Shown here: one piece after another, positions 17,587 to 26,868 of the stretch
How the letters are laid out: every line of letters begins with the position of its first letter
How positions within the stretch are numbered: the first letter of the stretch is position 1
Assembly (NCBI GenBank): GCA_963734955.1
Contig: CAVTJO010000006.1
Coordinates: 186,001-250,000, forward strand
DNA from: UBA11986 sp963734955
Lineage (GTDB): Bacteria; Bacteroidota; Ignavibacteria; UBA10030; UBA6906
Length of the DNA stretch: 64,000 nt
Direction: 5' to 3'
Position numbers and translations under genes: made by a program
Notes under the pieces: generated by a model
Databases searched by the model: none
Seen by the model: only the letters and a program-made list of their open reading frames with translations
What the model was told of the DNA's origin: nothing

Positions 17587-19173
17587 GTGCAGGGTGTGAC
17601 CACTGAATTGAATTCCCCCCGTCGAATCCTCCACGTCCAGAAGTCACTCGATAACTACCAACGACTTCACATTCCGCTTTTGCTGGTGCTTGCACTGCTC
17701 ACGAGGGTTGGCGTATTGTTCCACCTTAACACGGTCATGTTGGGCTGGCGCCAAGCCGACTTGTCAAGCATTGCAATGAACTATCTCCACAACGGTTTCC
17801 GTTTTTTGTATCCTCAGATCGATTGGGGCGGAGATGGCCCCGGCTACGTTGAAATGGAATTCCCAATCATTCCGTTCCTCACTGCGGTTCTCTTCAAAGT
17901 CTTTGGTCCGCACGATGCTTGTGCGCTGGTTATTCCTTTTGTTTGCGGACTTGGCGTTGTTGTTGCCGTCTACTTGCTTGCACGAAAGCTGTACGGCTCC
18001 AGCGTTGCCGTCGTTGCAGCAGCATTCGTTGCGCTCTCACCGCTTCTTTCCCTGGCCAGCCAGACGTTTCTTGGCGAGCCAGCTCTGCTCCTGAGCACGA
18101 TCCTGTCGGTGTATTTTCTCATTCGGTGGGCGGAGACGAATCGAATGCGCGATTATCTTTTGGCGGCGATGTGTACAACGCTTGCCATACTGCTGAAATT
18201 GACCGCTCTCTATATCGGGTTGCCTCTCCTTGTTGTATTCATCATAAAACATGGGAAGCGAGTGGCGACCAAGGGAGCCTTCTGGATATTTGGAGCTCTT
18301 GCGCTGGTACCCGTTTGTCTGTGGTACTATCATGCCCATACTCTCTATTTGGAATACGGGAACACGTTCGGCATTCTATCGGGTGGCTACAATAAGTTCG
18401 CCCGTGCAGATTTGTTGCTAAGTCAGGATTTCTATCTGCTTATGGCGAAGCGAATTTTGCTCTCGGTTTCCACTCCGATTGTGTTTCTCTTGTTCTTGGT
18501 CGGATTGTTCCGGCGGCCACCAAGCGCGATCGCGTATACACTTCACTGGTGGGTCGCTGCACTGGTAATCTATACGTTCCTCATCGCAGAGGGGAACAAG
18601 GACATGATCTACTACCAGCTGCCGTGGCTTCCGGTTCTGTCAATAGTCGGCAGCGTTGGATTGTTCTCGTTTCTCGAGGAAATAGGCCGCTGGCCAATTG
18701 CTTCCTCGCCCGGTCGCCGACGCATTGCCTTTTTTGGCGTGAGCGTGCTCGTTGCACTGAGTATTGTTGGTGTGATGGTAAGATCGGCTCACGTTCCGAT
18801 AACATTCCTTGATGCCGAGGCTCGCATTAGAACCCAGGCCGAAGAAGTCAAGGCGGCCACTCCGGAAGGGGCGCTGATAATTGTTGCGACGTCGTATGGG
18901 AACGAGAAAACCCCTTTGACAATCGACACGCCTCCCCAAATGTTCTATTTCAGTGAACGCCGTGGCTGGTACCTTGCTCTTGCCTGGCTCACTCCCGGAG
19001 TAATCGACTCGCTGCAAAAGGAGGGCGCTGATTATCTTGTCGTTTTCGGCGGTGACATCGAGGCTCTTCGTTCCGATACCGCGCTCTATAAACAATTGAC
19101 TTCGACGTATCCTGCCACGTTGGATCACACAGACCTCCTTGTCCTTCAAATGACCCGGAAACGATCATCGTGA
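17587..19173 (+). CDS. GT39-like (ArnT/PMT family) membrane glycosyltransferase
   Basis: 528 residues with about ten to twelve membrane helices. Residues 28-45 form the first helix, followed by the periplasmic loop with WRQADLSSIAMNYLHNG; the Asp of RQAD matches the catalytic acidic residue of PMT/ArnT-type enzymes. Later helices include VVAVYLLARKLYGSSVAVVA and LLAAMCTTLAILLKLTALYI. The C-terminal about 100 residues (after 425) are soluble, with EGALIIVATSYGNEKTP. Such enzymes move a sugar from a polyprenyl phosphate donor to a lipid, glycan or protein outside the inner membrane. The start is GTG 17587; a nearby GTG at 17596 is equally possible. It precedes the polysaccharide operon and likely acts with it. 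Confidence 0.82.
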   Translation: MQGVTTELNSPRRILHVQKSLDNYQRLHIPLLLVLALLTRVGVLFHLNTVMLGWRQADLSSIAMNYLHNGFRFLYPQIDWGGDGPGYVEMEFPIIPFLTAVLFKVFGPHDACALVIPFVCGLGVVVAVYLLARKLYGSSVAVVAAAFVALSPLLSLASQTFLGEPALLLSTILSVYFLIRWAETNRMRDYLLAAMCTTLAILLKLTALYIGLPLLVVFIIKHGKRVATKGAFWIFGALALVPVCLWYYHAHTLYLEYGNTFGILSGGYNKFARADLLLSQDFYLLMAKRILLSVSTPIVFLLFLVGLFRRPPSAIAYTLHWWVAALVIYTFLIAEGNKDMIYYQLPWLPVLSIVGSVGLFSFLEEIGRWPIASSPGRRRIAFFGVSVLVALSIVGVMVRSAHVPITFLDAEARIRTQAEEVKAATPEGALIIVATSYGNEKTPLTIDTPPQMFYFSERRGWYLALAWLTPGVIDSLQKEGADYLVVFGGDIEALRSDTALYKQLTSTYPATLDHTDLLVLQMTRKRSS

Positions 19174-19193
19174 CGGCTCTCACCTCGGTCCGG

Positions 19194-19222
19194 TTGTTTA
19201 TGAAAAGTCAATTGGCTATGAT
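19194..19222 (+). promoter_or_regulatory. promoter for the polysaccharide operon
   Basis: TTGTTT (19194-19199), a 17-base spacer, then TATGAT (19217-19222). A start near 19229 gives a leader of about 45 bases before the epimerase gene. Confidence 0.55.
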
Positions 19223-19273
19223 AAGTCCTGGACGACAACCGCCTTCCTTCAATTCCTTGAATGAGGAACGATA

Positions 19274-20290
19274 GTGTCATCGGACAAGCGAGTCTTGGTT
19301 ACCGGCGTCGCCGGATTTATTGGATCGAATCTCTTGCGGGTACTGATCGATAGGGGATACCAGGTCGTTGGGATCGACAACCTCGCGAACGGATTCACAC
19401 GGAACATTGCACCATATCTCAAACATCCACGATTCCAGTTCGTTCAGTCAGATATCACACTCCCGGAGACGTTGCTCGGTCAACCCCGGGTTGACTACGT
19501 TGTCCACCTCGCCGCATACAAGATCCCCCGTTACGGCAACATTCTTGACACACTCCATATCAATCTGCGCGGGACGGAGAACATCCTTGAATTTGCCCGT
19601 CAAGTTGGTTGCAAGGTTGTGTTTGCCTCGACATCAGACGTGTACGGCAAGAATCCCGAGGTTCCATTCAAGGAAACTGACAATCTGGTGCTCGGGGAAT
19701 CAGGGATTGCCAGGTGGGCATATGCCGCATCGAAGATCTATGATGAACATCTTTGCTTTGCACACAAGGAGAAACATCATACGAGGATAACGATTGTCCG
19801 CTATTTTGGCGGCTACGGTCCGAATCAGCACATGACGTGGTGGGGTGGACCTCAGTCGGTGTTCATCGATGCGATCCTGAACGACAAGCCCATCGACATC
19901 CATGGTGATGGTCTCCAAACCCGCTCCTTTACATACGTGGATGATCTTGTTGCCGGAACAGTTCTGACAATGGAAAGTGATGCGGCAGACGGGGAAATTT
20001 TCAACCTTGGTGATACCCGGGAAGTGACGATTGTTGGTCTCGCCGAGATCATTTGGAAATTGATGAAGGGCGAGGGCCCGGTATCTCTGAAGTTCATTCC
20101 ATATTCGAGCTTTTTCGGTGGGAAGTATGAAGACGTACGTCGAAGAATTCCGGACATAACAAAAGCGAAGGAAGTGCTCGGTTTTGAGCCCACCATGAGA
20201 CTCGAGGAAGGCCTCAAGATTGCCATTGATTGGCAAACCGCAACATGGCGATCGGAACGCCTCAACCCCATCAAGGGCATCAACAACTGA
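19274..20290 (+). CDS. NAD-dependent nucleotide-sugar epimerase/dehydratase
   Basis: 338 residues from GTG 19274, with GAGGA upstream. Extended short-chain dehydrogenase: VLVTGVAGFIGSNLLR (GxxGxxG), the cofactor Asp in IDNLANG, FASTSDVYGKN (catalytic Ser) and YAASK (Tyr and Lys). Closest in layout to UDP-glucose/UDP-GlcNAc 4-epimerases and related dehydratases; the exact sugar cannot be told. It is the first gene of a seven-gene run with very short gaps or overlaps, which makes it part of the surface polysaccharide pathway. The ending WQTATWRSERLN is not conserved. Confidence 0.88.
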   Translation: MSSDKRVLVTGVAGFIGSNLLRVLIDRGYQVVGIDNLANGFTRNIAPYLKHPRFQFVQSDITLPETLLGQPRVDYVVHLAAYKIPRYGNILDTLHINLRGTENILEFARQVGCKVVFASTSDVYGKNPEVPFKETDNLVLGESGIARWAYAASKIYDEHLCFAHKEKHHTRITIVRYFGGYGPNQHMTWWGGPQSVFIDAILNDKPIDIHGDGLQTRSFTYVDDLVAGTVLTMESDAADGEIFNLGDTREVTIVGLAEIIWKLMKGEGPVSLKFIPYSSFFGGKYEDVRRRIPDITKAKEVLGFEPTMRLEEGLKIAIDWQTATWRSERLNPIKGINN

Positions 20291-20303
20291 GTCCTTCCCT
20301 GAA

Positions 20304-21062
20304 ATGTACTATTTCATTATCCTGGCCTACAACGAAGAACAGAACCTTCCGCGTCTCTTTACATCCCTCCAGGCCATAGGGTCGTCGATGGCCAGTCCCT
20401 ACAATGTCATTCTCGTCAACGATGGCAGCACGGATCGAACTCTTGCTCTCGCGCAGGAATTTGCAAAGGTTATGCCAATGCAGATTGAGAGCCATCCCTC
20501 GAATCTTGGGGTTGCACAGGGATTCCGAACGGGGTTTCGCTCTGCACTTGCGATGGCGGCCGACAGCGATATCATCTTCACGATGGAAGCGGATAATACC
20601 GGGGATCCGGCACTTCTGCCTGTAATGGCTGCAAAGATTCAGACGGGTGCCGATGTGGTGCTTGCTTCTTGTTATGCCCCCGGCGGTGCGGTGCGGGGAG
20701 TGTCGCTTGCGCGGAGGCTCATGAGTGAATGCGTGAACCTTGCCATGCGCACGCTTTTTCCAATCAAGCAATGTCATACATATAGCTCATTCTACAGGGC
20801 TTACAAGGGAAAAGTCCTGCGGCAAGCATTAGCGCACTTTGGCGATGAGTTCATTCAATCACACGGATTCACTGTCGCCGCCGAAATACTGTTCCAGTTG
20901 CGTCGATTGGGAGCCGTTATGGATGAAGTCCCGGCAATCTTGCAATTTGGTGAACGTGTGGGGAAGAGTAACATGAGGGTGTGGAAGACGATAAGAGATT
21001 ATATTTTGTTCCTGACTCGAGAGTTTAGGAAAGAGAATCAGTTCCGCCGGGACCCAAGGTGA
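20304..21062 (+). CDS. family 2 glycosyltransferase (dolichyl-phosphate mannosyltransferase-like)
   Basis: 252 residues from ATG 20304; the ATG at 20220 lies inside the upstream gene. GT-A fold: FIILAYNEEQNLPRLF at the N-terminus, VILVNDGSTDRT with the nucleotide Asp, and MEADNTGDPALLP in place of the DAD metal motif (Asp of EAD kept). No C-terminal membrane helices, so it is a soluble or peripheral enzyme like the DPM1/polyprenol-phosphate group. It probably loads a sugar on a polyprenyl phosphate, which would suit the GT39-like transferase just upstream. Overlaps the next gene by 4 bases (GTGA). Confidence 0.87.
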   Translation: MYYFIILAYNEEQNLPRLFTSLQAIGSSMASPYNVILVNDGSTDRTLALAQEFAKVMPMQIESHPSNLGVAQGFRTGFRSALAMAADSDIIFTMEADNTGDPALLPVMAAKIQTGADVVLASCYAPGGAVRGVSLARRLMSECVNLAMRTLFPIKQCHTYSSFYRAYKGKVLRQALAHFGDEFIQSHGFTVAAEILFQLRRLGAVMDEVPAILQFGERVGKSNMRVWKTIRDYILFLTREFRKENQFRRDPR

Positions 21063-22384
21063 CAGAATCGAAGGCGAGGAGCATCGGCATCATTGGCGGC
21101 GGGATTCTGGGCCTGACGCTGGCATATCGTTTTGCGCGGGATGGCCACCGGGTAACGTTGTATGAGAGAGACGAGTCCGTTGGCGGACTGTTACGGTCCG
21201 TCGTTGTTGACGGCATCTCAATGGATCGCTTTTATCATGTCATTCTGAAGAGTGATCGACACTGGATTGGTTTGATCAATGAACTTGGTCTTGGAGACCG
21301 CGTGTATTTCCGGGAAACGAAGGCTGGTTTCTACAGTCATGGGAGGACATACTCGTTGGCCTCCATCAGCGAATACTTGCATTTCCCCTTGCTCTCGCGT
21401 TCGGAGAGGGTTCGACTTGCCTTGACCCTTCAATGGTGCAGGATGCAGAAAGACTGGCGTCCGCTTGAGCATGTGTCGATACAGGATTTCCTCGTTGCCA
21501 GGGGTGGCTTGAGCCTCTTCGAGAAGTTCTGGAAGCCGCTTCTCAGAGCAAAGTTCGACGGGCAGTATGAAAACATCCCGATGACGTACATCTGGTCGCG
21601 TGTCCGGCGCATGGCGTCAACAAGGCGAGCGATATCCCAGCGCGAGGTGATGGGCCATATCAAAGGAAATCTGCAAATCGTCATTGACGCGTTGCAAAGG
21701 AACATTGATGAGCTCGGCTCAACCATACTGACCCGGGTTACGGTCCGCACTGTTGCGATTGAGAACGGAGTTGTGCAAGGAGTCATTGTCGGTAATCAGA
21801 CTTCTCCCCACGATGTGGTCATCTCGACATTGCCTCATCCTCAATATCAGCAACTTCTCCCTGAAGTACTGCGCGACAAGCAGAGAAACTGTGTCGAGTA
21901 CATGGGAGTTGTCAGCGTTCTCCTTCTGATGAGGAAACAGCTGACGCCGTTTCACACACTCAATCTTGTTGACGGAACCACTCCATACACCGGCATCATT
22001 GAGACAACAAATGTGATTGATCCCGCGTTGATGAATGGGCGGCACCTGGTATATGTTCCGAAGTATGTTTCTCCCCGGAATAAGCAATGGCTCGGTCGCG
22101 CCGATGAGGATCTGAAAGATGAATGCCTTGGGCATTTGAAACGGATGTTTCCAACATTTGATTCGTCGTCGGTCGAAGCCGGCCGGGTTGACCGCGAAGC
22201 GTTTGTGGAGCCTCTGTACACGCTCGACTTTTACAGAAGCATTCCGTCGATTGAAGGACCGGCCAAAGGTCTGTATGTTGCCAATAACAGTCAGACGTAT
22301 CCATTCCTTCTCAATTGTGAATCGGTGGTTACGTTGGCAGATTCTGTTGTGTCAAGAGTTTGTTCGTCATTCTCGCCACAATGA
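21059..22384 (+). CDS. FAD-dependent oxidoreductase (protoporphyrinogen oxidase/amine oxidase-like)
   Basis: 441 residues from GTG 21059, overlapping the GT2 stop. N-terminal dinucleotide motif IGIIGGGILGLTLAYRFA, then YERDESVGGLLRSV (the GG motif of the GR2/amine-oxidase superfamily), and a C-terminal FAD segment GLYVANNSQTYPF. This class includes protoporphyrinogen oxidase, phytoene desaturase and UDP-galactopyranose mutase-like enzymes. Position inside a sugar operon points to a nucleotide-sugar or polyprenyl-linked substrate, but this is inference from context. Cytoplasmic; no signal peptide. Confidence 0.83.
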   Translation: MTESKARSIGIIGGGILGLTLAYRFARDGHRVTLYERDESVGGLLRSVVVDGISMDRFYHVILKSDRHWIGLINELGLGDRVYFRETKAGFYSHGRTYSLASISEYLHFPLLSRSERVRLALTLQWCRMQKDWRPLEHVSIQDFLVARGGLSLFEKFWKPLLRAKFDGQYENIPMTYIWSRVRRMASTRRAISQREVMGHIKGNLQIVIDALQRNIDELGSTILTRVTVRTVAIENGVVQGVIVGNQTSPHDVVISTLPHPQYQQLLPEVLRDKQRNCVEYMGVVSVLLLMRKQLTPFHTLNLVDGTTPYTGIIETTNVIDPALMNGRHLVYVPKYVSPRNKQWLGRADEDLKDECLGHLKRMFPTFDSSSVEAGRVDREAFVEPLYTLDFYRSIPSIEGPAKGLYVANNSQTYPFLLNCESVVTLADSVVSRVCSSFSPQ

Positions 22385-22385
22385 C

Positions 22386-23459
22386 ATGCCGCTGAAGAAA
22401 GTCCTCGCAGTTGTTGGTGCCCGGCCGCAGTTTGTCAAACTTGCCCCCGTTGTGCGTGCTTTCGACGGAAGGATGCACCATGTGATTGTTCACACAGGGC
22501 AACACTACGACGACGCAATGTCCAAGGTGTTCTTTGAAGATCTCTCGATCCCGGTTCCTGGTTACAATCTTGGCATGGGCTCCGGCACCCATGCAGTTCA
22601 GACAGCGTCAATCATGACCGGGCTCGAACAGGTGATGATGAAGGAACAACCCGATATTGTCGTCGTTTACGGTGATACAAACTCCACACTTGCAGGTGCG
22701 TTGGTCGGAGCGAAGCTCAATATTTCCGTTGCGCATATCGAAGCGGGGCTGCGGAGCTTTAACCGATCCATGCCGGAAGAGGTCAACCGTATTATTGCCG
22801 ACAGAGTGTCGCGATTTCTCTTCTGCCCCACTGAGACCGCCATCCGGAACCTCTCTCTCGAGGGGATGGATGACAACGCGTATTTAGTGGGGGACGTTAT
22901 GCTCGATGCTTTGAGGCGCTGCGAGACTCTGATCGACGGACATTCATCCATTCTTGGTCAGCTTGGAATCACTGCAAAGGAATTCTACCTTGTAACCGTC
23001 CACCGGGCCTCGAACACTGACAATGCAGACAACCTCGGGTCAATTCTTAAGGCCCTTGATTCACTGGATGCTCCGGTTATCTTCCCATTACACCCCAGGA
23101 CAAGGAAGTCCATTGAGCTTCACAGTCTGAGAACTCAGGAGGGTGGCAACATCCATTTCATTGAACCTCTTGGGTACCTCGATATGCTTGCGCTTCAAAA
23201 GCATGCGCGGAAGGTGCTGACCGACAGCGGTGGGGTTCAGAAAGAGGCGTACATTCTCGGGACCCCGTGTGTCACGTTGCGGAACGAAACCGAGTGGGTG
23301 GAAACATTGGAGAACGGCTGGAATATTCTCGCCGGCGTTGAGCGACGTGCCCTTCTGGACGCTGTGAAATCGATGCCCGCGGTCCCCCGCCGAGAATTCT
23401 ATGGGGATGGTCGTGCGAGCAACAAAATCGCAGAGATCCTCCTTGAGAGCGAAACGTGA
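22386..23459 (+). CDS. UDP-N-acetylglucosamine 2-epimerase family (WecB/WbpI-like)
   Basis: 357 residues from ATG 22386, one base after the previous stop. Typical motifs: VVGARPQFVKLAPVVRAF, HTGQHYDDAMS, VYGDTNSTLAG, HIEAGLRS and the C-terminal TDSGGVQKEA with GTPCVTLRNETEW. The enzyme inverts C2 of UDP-GlcNAc (WecB) or of a 2,3-diacetamido UDP-glucuronate (WbpI). Because WbpA-, WbpB- and WbpD-like genes follow, a WbpI role is possible; sequence alone does not decide between the two. No regulator is seen; it is driven from 19194. Confidence 0.9.
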   Translation: MPLKKVLAVVGARPQFVKLAPVVRAFDGRMHHVIVHTGQHYDDAMSKVFFEDLSIPVPGYNLGMGSGTHAVQTASIMTGLEQVMMKEQPDIVVVYGDTNSTLAGALVGAKLNISVAHIEAGLRSFNRSMPEEVNRIIADRVSRFLFCPTETAIRNLSLEGMDDNAYLVGDVMLDALRRCETLIDGHSSILGQLGITAKEFYLVTVHRASNTDNADNLGSILKALDSLDAPVIFPLHPRTRKSIELHSLRTQEGGNIHFIEPLGYLDMLALQKHARKVLTDSGGVQKEAYILGTPCVTLRNETEWVETLENGWNILAGVERRALLDAVKSMPAVPRREFYGDGRASNKIAEILLESET

Positions 23460-23508
23460 GCATCTTTTACTGAGCTTCTTTATATTGTGATGCCCAAAAC
23501 AATCAAGA

Positions 23509-24900
23509 TTGTCTCCTACTACTCGCGAGCGAACATTGTCGCTTCTTGAAAAGATTGAAAACAAACAGGCCATCGTTTCCGTTATCGGTCTGGGATATGT
23601 TGGACTCCCCCTTGCCGTTCAGTACGCGATGGCCGGATTCAGGACAATCGGCATCGATGTAGATTCGGACAAAGTCCGTGACGTGAATTCCGGGAAGAAC
23701 TACATCGGCGACGTGGATGATACACACCTTGAGTCTGTGGTTCGCTCCGGCGCGTTACAGGCGAGCACGTCGTACGATCCTCTTGCTGATTCTGACGTCG
23801 TATTTATCTGCGTCCCTACACCGTTCACCCCCACCAAGGACCCCGACATCAGTTACATCATGTCGGCGACTGACGAAATCCGACAGCGCCTCCACAAGGG
23901 TCAGCTCGTGATCCTGAAGAGCACCACGTTCCCGTCGACAACAGAGGACTATGTCCTTCCCGTGCTCGAGCAATCCGGGTTGAGGGCCGGGACTGATTTC
24001 CACCTGGCATTCTCCCCCGAACGCATCGATCCCGGCAACAAAAAGTACACAATCCACAACACCCCTATTGTCGTTGGTGGATTGACGCCGGCATGCACAC
24101 GGGTTGCGGTCGCGATTACACAGCACGTCATCGGGCAAGTCATTCCAGTCTCCAGTCCGCGTATTGCCGAGATGGAAAAACTGTTGGAGAATATTTTCCG
24201 CAGTGTGAACATCGCACTCGTGAACGAAATGGCTCAGTTGTGCGAGAGAATGGGTGGGATCGACATTTGGGAAGTGGTGGATGCCGCTGCAACGAAACCC
24301 TTTGGGTACATGCCGTTCTACCCGGGGCCCGGGATCGGCGGGCATTGCATTCTGGTTGATCCGTACTACTTGAGCTGGCTTGCAAGGAAATACGACTTTC
24401 AGACAAACTTCATTACGCTCGCGGCAGAGACCAATGAGAATATGCCATTTGTGGTGAAGGACAAAGTCATTTGGGAGATAGCTCATCTTCCCACGACGAT
24501 CGCCGAGGCCAGGATTCTTGTTTTGGGGGCTGCATTCAAACGCAACGTGGATGACACGCGTCATTCCCCGGCAATCAAAGTATTTGAATTATTGCTCCAG
24601 GCTGGTGCGGGGAACCTGGCGTATCATGATCCGTATGTTCCTGTGCTTGATATTTGCGGAGAACGGTTTGCCTCGGTCCGGTTGACAGCTGAAGAACTCA
24701 AAAACTCTGTCTGTACAGTGATTCTCACAGATCACAGTCAGTTCGACTATCGAATGATTGGCGAGCACGCGAATCTTGTTATTGATACGCGGAATGCGAT
24801 GAAACATATCCTGACGCCTCGGGCCCGTGTAGTCAAACTGGGTGGAGGTCGCATTACTGTGAGAGACCACGAACCTCAGGATTACAAGGGGATGCAATGA
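23509..24900 (+). CDS. UDP-N-acetyl-hexosamine 6-dehydrogenase (WbpA/WecC type)
   Basis: 463 residues from TTG 23509 (no better start in frame). Rossmann motif VSVIGLGYVGLPLAVQYA, IDVDSDKV, then AFSPERIDPGN, and the active site PGPGIGGHCILVDPYYLSW with the catalytic Cys. C-terminal domain AAFKRNVDDTRHSPAIKV. The enzyme oxidises C6 of a UDP-HexNAc twice to give the uronic acid. PERIDPGN and GHCI fit the UDP-GlcNAc dehydrogenase (WbpA) branch more than UDP-glucose dehydrogenase. Overlaps the next gene by 4 bases. It begins about 50 bases after the 2-epimerase. Confidence 0.9.
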   Translation: MSPTTRERTLSLLEKIENKQAIVSVIGLGYVGLPLAVQYAMAGFRTIGIDVDSDKVRDVNSGKNYIGDVDDTHLESVVRSGALQASTSYDPLADSDVVFICVPTPFTPTKDPDISYIMSATDEIRQRLHKGQLVILKSTTFPSTTEDYVLPVLEQSGLRAGTDFHLAFSPERIDPGNKKYTIHNTPIVVGGLTPACTRVAVAITQHVIGQVIPVSSPRIAEMEKLLENIFRSVNIALVNEMAQLCERMGGIDIWEVVDAAATKPFGYMPFYPGPGIGGHCILVDPYYLSWLARKYDFQTNFITLAAETNENMPFVVKDKVIWEIAHLPTTIAEARILVLGAAFKRNVDDTRHSPAIKVFELLLQAGAGNLAYHDPYVPVLDICGERFASVRLTAEELKNSVCTVILTDHSQFDYRMIGEHANLVIDTRNAMKHILTPRARVVKLGGGRITVRDHEPQDYKGMQ

Positions 24901-25964
24901 AGGAAGATTTTGGTGTTGCGGTGATCGGATGCGGGAAGTGGGGTGTCAACCATGTCAGGGTCGCCGGCCAGTTGCTCGGCGAACGTCTCAGAATGGTGTG
25001 TGATATTGCCGATCGAAGTCTTGCGAACGCCAGAAAGGTTGCTCCGTCTGTGCGTACCACAAAGTCTCTGAAGGATGTTCTAAGCGATCCCGAGGTTGGA
25101 GCCGTGATCATTGCGTCTGGTGCTGAGACCCATCATAACATCGGGATGCAATGCCTTGAAGCAGGAAAACACTGCCTGATTGAAAAGCCGCTCACGTTGA
25201 AATCAGAAGAAGCGGTTGGTCTTATGGAAACAGCGGAGAGAAACAAGCTCACCCTCATGGTTGGTCACCTCCTGTTGTACCATCCAGCGGTGAACCGCAT
25301 CCGGACTGAGATTCTCTCAGGTGAACTCGGGCAGGTTCTCTATCTTTACTCTCAGCGCGTCAATCTGGGTACTATTCGACGGGAGGAGAATGCATTCTGG
25401 AGCCTTGCTCCACACGACATTTCTGTGATGCTGTACTTGACCGGTCAGTTTCCTGCATCAGTGTCAGCTGTTGGCGGAAAGTTTATCAGCAAGAATCTCC
25501 CCGATGTTGTCTTCTATCACCTGGAATTTGAGAATGGCCTCCTTGCTCACGGACATGTTAGTTGGCTTGATCCACACAAGATGAGGAAATTCACCATCGT
25601 GGGCAGCAGAAAGATGATCATCTTTGACGATATGGAAGCAACCGGCAAGCTGAAAATCTTTGATAAGGGTGTGGGAGTCGATGTTGGCGTGGGAGATCTG
25701 TTGTCCCTGGCCGGAGTTCCCGAAATGCAATCACACGGCAGTCAGTTGATGATTCGTGAAGGAGATATCCTGATTCCGAACCTCATTCAGGTGGAGCCGC
25801 TTCGAATCGAACAGCAGCATTTCTTCGAGTGTGTTGCGACCGCGAAGAAGCCACTCACGGACGGCACCAACGGATTGATGGTGCTGCAAGTAATGGAAGC
25901 AGCACAGGAATCGCTTGACAAGAATGGGGTTCCAATAGAAATCAAACGGATGAAATATGCCTGA
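24897..25964 (+). CDS. Gfo/Idh/MocA family oxidoreductase, WbpB-like (UDP-GlcNAc-uronate 3-dehydrogenase)
   Basis: 355 residues, ATG overlapping the stop of the dehydrogenase gene. N-terminal NAD motif VAVIGCGKWGVNHVRVA, IIASGAETHHNIGMQCLEAG, and the family EKP motif (LIEKPLTL) with the catalytic Lys. The C-terminal alpha/beta domain carries SLAPHDISVMLYL, where the Asp-x-x-x-His-type pair is conserved. In the Wbp pathway this enzyme oxidises C3 before transamination. Assignment to that step rests on neighbours on both sides (dehydrogenase and acetyltransferase). It overlaps the next gene by 8 bases. Confidence 0.85.
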   Translation: MKEDFGVAVIGCGKWGVNHVRVAGQLLGERLRMVCDIADRSLANARKVAPSVRTTKSLKDVLSDPEVGAVIIASGAETHHNIGMQCLEAGKHCLIEKPLTLKSEEAVGLMETAERNKLTLMVGHLLLYHPAVNRIRTEILSGELGQVLYLYSQRVNLGTIRREENAFWSLAPHDISVMLYLTGQFPASVSAVGGKFISKNLPDVVFYHLEFENGLLAHGHVSWLDPHKMRKFTIVGSRKMIIFDDMEATGKLKIFDKGVGVDVGVGDLLSLAGVPEMQSHGSQLMIREGDILIPNLIQVEPLRIEQQHFFECVATAKKPLTDGTNGLMVLQVMEAAQESLDKNGVPIEIKRMKYA

Positions 25965-26730
25965 TGTAGTTATTGCTCGAAGTGCAGTTGTGGCTGAGAC
26001 CGTGAAGTTTGGTCATAACGTCGTTGTCATGGAGAATGTGAAAATCGGCGGTGGGTCTTTGCTGGGAAACAACGTAGTGGTTCATCCGGACAGCGTCATC
26101 GGGTCCAACGTCAGAATCGATGACAACGCGGTGATCGGGAAACTCCCCATGAAGGCTGCCAACAGCGCCACTACCAGAGATGGTGCCCTGCCACCATGCC
26201 ACATCGGGGACAATTGTATTGTTGGGACTTCTGTGGTCATTTATCGTGGCTGCAGCATAGGCAACAAGGTACTCATCGCGGATCTCTCGAGTGTCAGGGA
26301 AAATGTGAAGATTGGGAGTGGGACGATTATTGGACGGGGTGTTGCCGTCGAAAACTTCTGTACCGTCGGTGAGTACTGCAAGCTTGAGACGAATGTATAT
26401 CTCACTGCGTATTCCACCGTTGAGGATCGATGCTTCATTGCCCCGTGCGTTGCGACAAGCAACGACAACTTTGTTGGGCGAACCAAGGAGCGGTTCAAGT
26501 ATTTCAAAGGCCTCACCCTCCGTAAGGGCGGGCGGATCGGGACGAATGCCACCATACTGCCGGGGAAAGAGATAGGTGAAGATACCCTCGTGGCCGCAGG
26601 GGCAGTCGTGACACGAGACCTCCAGCCTCGGAAGGTCTATGCGGGGGTTCCGGCAAGGGAACTGAGGGACGTGCCTGAACCACAACTGCTTGAGAATCAG
26701 GATCTTGGGGCCTTGCCATCCGGGAGGTAG
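25957..26730 (+). CDS. left-handed beta-helix acyltransferase, WbpD-like
   Basis: 257 residues of hexapeptide repeats: VIARSAVVAETVKFGHNVVV, NVKIGGGSLLGNNVVVHPDS, then CHIGDNCIVGTSVVIYRG, VKIGSGTIIGRGVAVE, and the closing GRIGTNATILPGKEIGEDT and AGAVVTRDLQPRKVYAGVPA. The conserved segment around CFIAPCVATSNDNF carries Asn/Asp residues at the active site. It should N-acetylate an amino UDP-sugar (C3 amine in the Wbp pathway) using acetyl-CoA. It is longer than P. aeruginosa WbpD at the N-terminus, adding about three coils. Last gene of the operon; no terminator visible after it. Confidence 0.85.
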   Translation: MPDVVIARSAVVAETVKFGHNVVVMENVKIGGGSLLGNNVVVHPDSVIGSNVRIDDNAVIGKLPMKAANSATTRDGALPPCHIGDNCIVGTSVVIYRGCSIGNKVLIADLSSVRENVKIGSGTIIGRGVAVENFCTVGEYCKLETNVYLTAYSTVEDRCFIAPCVATSNDNFVGRTKERFKYFKGLTLRKGGRIGTNATILPGKEIGEDTLVAAGAVVTRDLQPRKVYAGVPARELRDVPEPQLLENQDLGALPSGR

Positions 26731-26868
26731 GCTCCAGTTCATGCAAGCCCGGTGTTTCGTCCGTTGGGAGATCGGGTGATTTCCGGCACAGTCCCGTGAG
26801 CGACCAACGTATATCTTAATACCAGCTTTCTGCACTCTCCATTCCAGATCTTCATTGGAGGTATCGAT

